The notes under the pieces were generated by a model. The model did no database searches. It saw nothing but the letters and a program-made list of their open reading frames with translations, and was not told where the DNA came from. This document shows, in pieces, positions 63,582-64,000 of a stretch of DNA of 64,000 nt. A program made the translations under genes and the position numbers. Source of the DNA: Yoonia sp. G8-12 (GTDB lineage Bacteria > Pseudomonadota > Alphaproteobacteria > Rhodobacterales > Rhodobacteraceae). The first letter of the stretch is position 1. Each line of letters begins with the position of its first letter. The DNA lies in NCBI RefSeq assembly GCF_038443675.1, contig NZ_CP151762.1, positions 2,418,001 to 2,482,000 of the forward strand, written 5' to 3'.

Positions 63582-64000
63582 ATGCAGATTGAATTAATCG
63601 ATACCTTCTTGGATCTTTGCGAAACAAAGAGCTTCAACCGTACGGCAGAGCGGCTTGGCGTGACGCAGTCGACCGTTTCCGGTCGGATACGCTCGCTTGA
63701 GGCGACATTGGGGGTGAAGCTTTTTCAAAGATCGCGATCAGGGACGTCCTTGAGCGTACAGGGTTTACGATTTGAACCTCACGCCCGCAGTTTGCGACAC
63801 GATTGGGTGACGGCCTTGAATGCAGCACAGGATACTGGGCTTGGCGGCATCACGATGCGGATCGGTCTACAACACGATCTTGTTGGCATTGAGATCAAGC
63901 GATTGATCAGTCAATTACGCGACATACTCCCCGATACGGCAATCTTGCTAGAAGCGGACTATTCTGGTCAAATGTGTTCCGATTTGATCGCGGGACGGCA
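63582..64000 (+). CDS. LysR-family regulator, 3' end missing
   Basis: 139 residues are visible before the window ends. The N-terminus has the helix-turn-helix FNRTAERLGVTQSTVSGRIR (about residues 18-37, named by its ends) and LEATLGVKLFQRS, typical of LysR regulators. The divergent mttB-like and dehydrogenase genes are the likely targets. Confidence 0.9.
   Translation, partial: MQIELIDTFLDLCETKSFNRTAERLGVTQSTVSGRIRSLEATLGVKLFQRSRSGTSLSVQGLRFEPHARSLRHDWVTALNAAQDTGLGGITMRIGLQHDLVGIEIKRLISQLRDILPDTAILLEADYSGQMCSDLIAGR

Overview
The window is a dense, high-GC chromosomal segment of an alphaproteobacterium. It is most likely a marine Rhodobacteraceae (Roseobacter-group) species. The grounds are the family-level look of the proteins, genes of that life style (PHB synthesis phaA/phaB, a TRAP-type binding protein, a CoxM/S/L-type molybdenum hydroxylase, an MttB-family methyltransferase, a haloacetate dehalogenase) and the moaE-moaD-pgsA block close to uvrC. 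No rRNA, tRNA, CRISPR array, prophage or intact insertion sequence was seen. The assignment rests on reading the sequence only.

Layout. 1-5064: FemAB-like acyltransferase end, pterin dehydratase, MscS channel, a small membrane protein, Prx5 peroxiredoxin, a frameshifted FAD reductase, rsmD. 5084-11571, minus strand: a TPR protein overlapping ispE, then accD-folC-secreted protein, and a CPBP protease. 11680-16904: ilvD, a lipoprotein, two unknown genes, a fasciclin lipoprotein and an odd PlsC-type acyltransferase. 16912-22026: isomerase-like protein with fatty acid desaturase, FadH-like reductase, LysR regulator. 22139-25087, minus strand: cinA, GNAT, AhpD-like and OmpA genes overlapping one another, the first two frameshifted. 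25130-31421: sfsA, map, an orphan TRAP binding protein, PAP2 protein, polyprenyl synthase, DUF2007, an N6-adenine methyltransferase and a YdcH-like peptide. 31464-35614: GcvA-like regulator, a 36-residue peptide, phaB, phaA and a frameshifted EAL protein. 35684-44653: tag, moaE-moaD-pgsA, then a plus-strand molybdenum hydroxylase operon (M, S, L and a private MoaD-like protein) and a glycosyltransferase, then uvrC. 44939-49452, minus strand: SDR, a 55-residue membrane zinc-ribbon protein, S49 peptidase, ABC exporter, GAPDH.

The most striking part is 49914-60110, eight plus-strand genes: a membrane-anchored Ser/Thr kinase with PDZ-like extracytoplasmic modules, an FHA protein, a PP2C phosphatase, three different P-loop GTPases (two clearly dynamin-like), a small roadblock-like protein and an unknown protein. 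They look like one phosphorylation-controlled, GTP-driven machine, probably acting at the membrane. The kinase/FHA/phosphatase trio is best known from type VI secretion loci, but no secretion gene is present. I regard this as the best candidate for an undescribed system here.

The window ends with a frameshifted haloacetate dehalogenase, a beta-hydroxyacid dehydrogenase paired with a non-pyrrolysine MttB homologue, and a divergent LysR gene cut by the window edge. A second theme is data quality: five genes are each broken by exactly one missing base in a homopolymer run, and adding it restores full-length proteins. This suggests systematic sequencing error rather than true decay.
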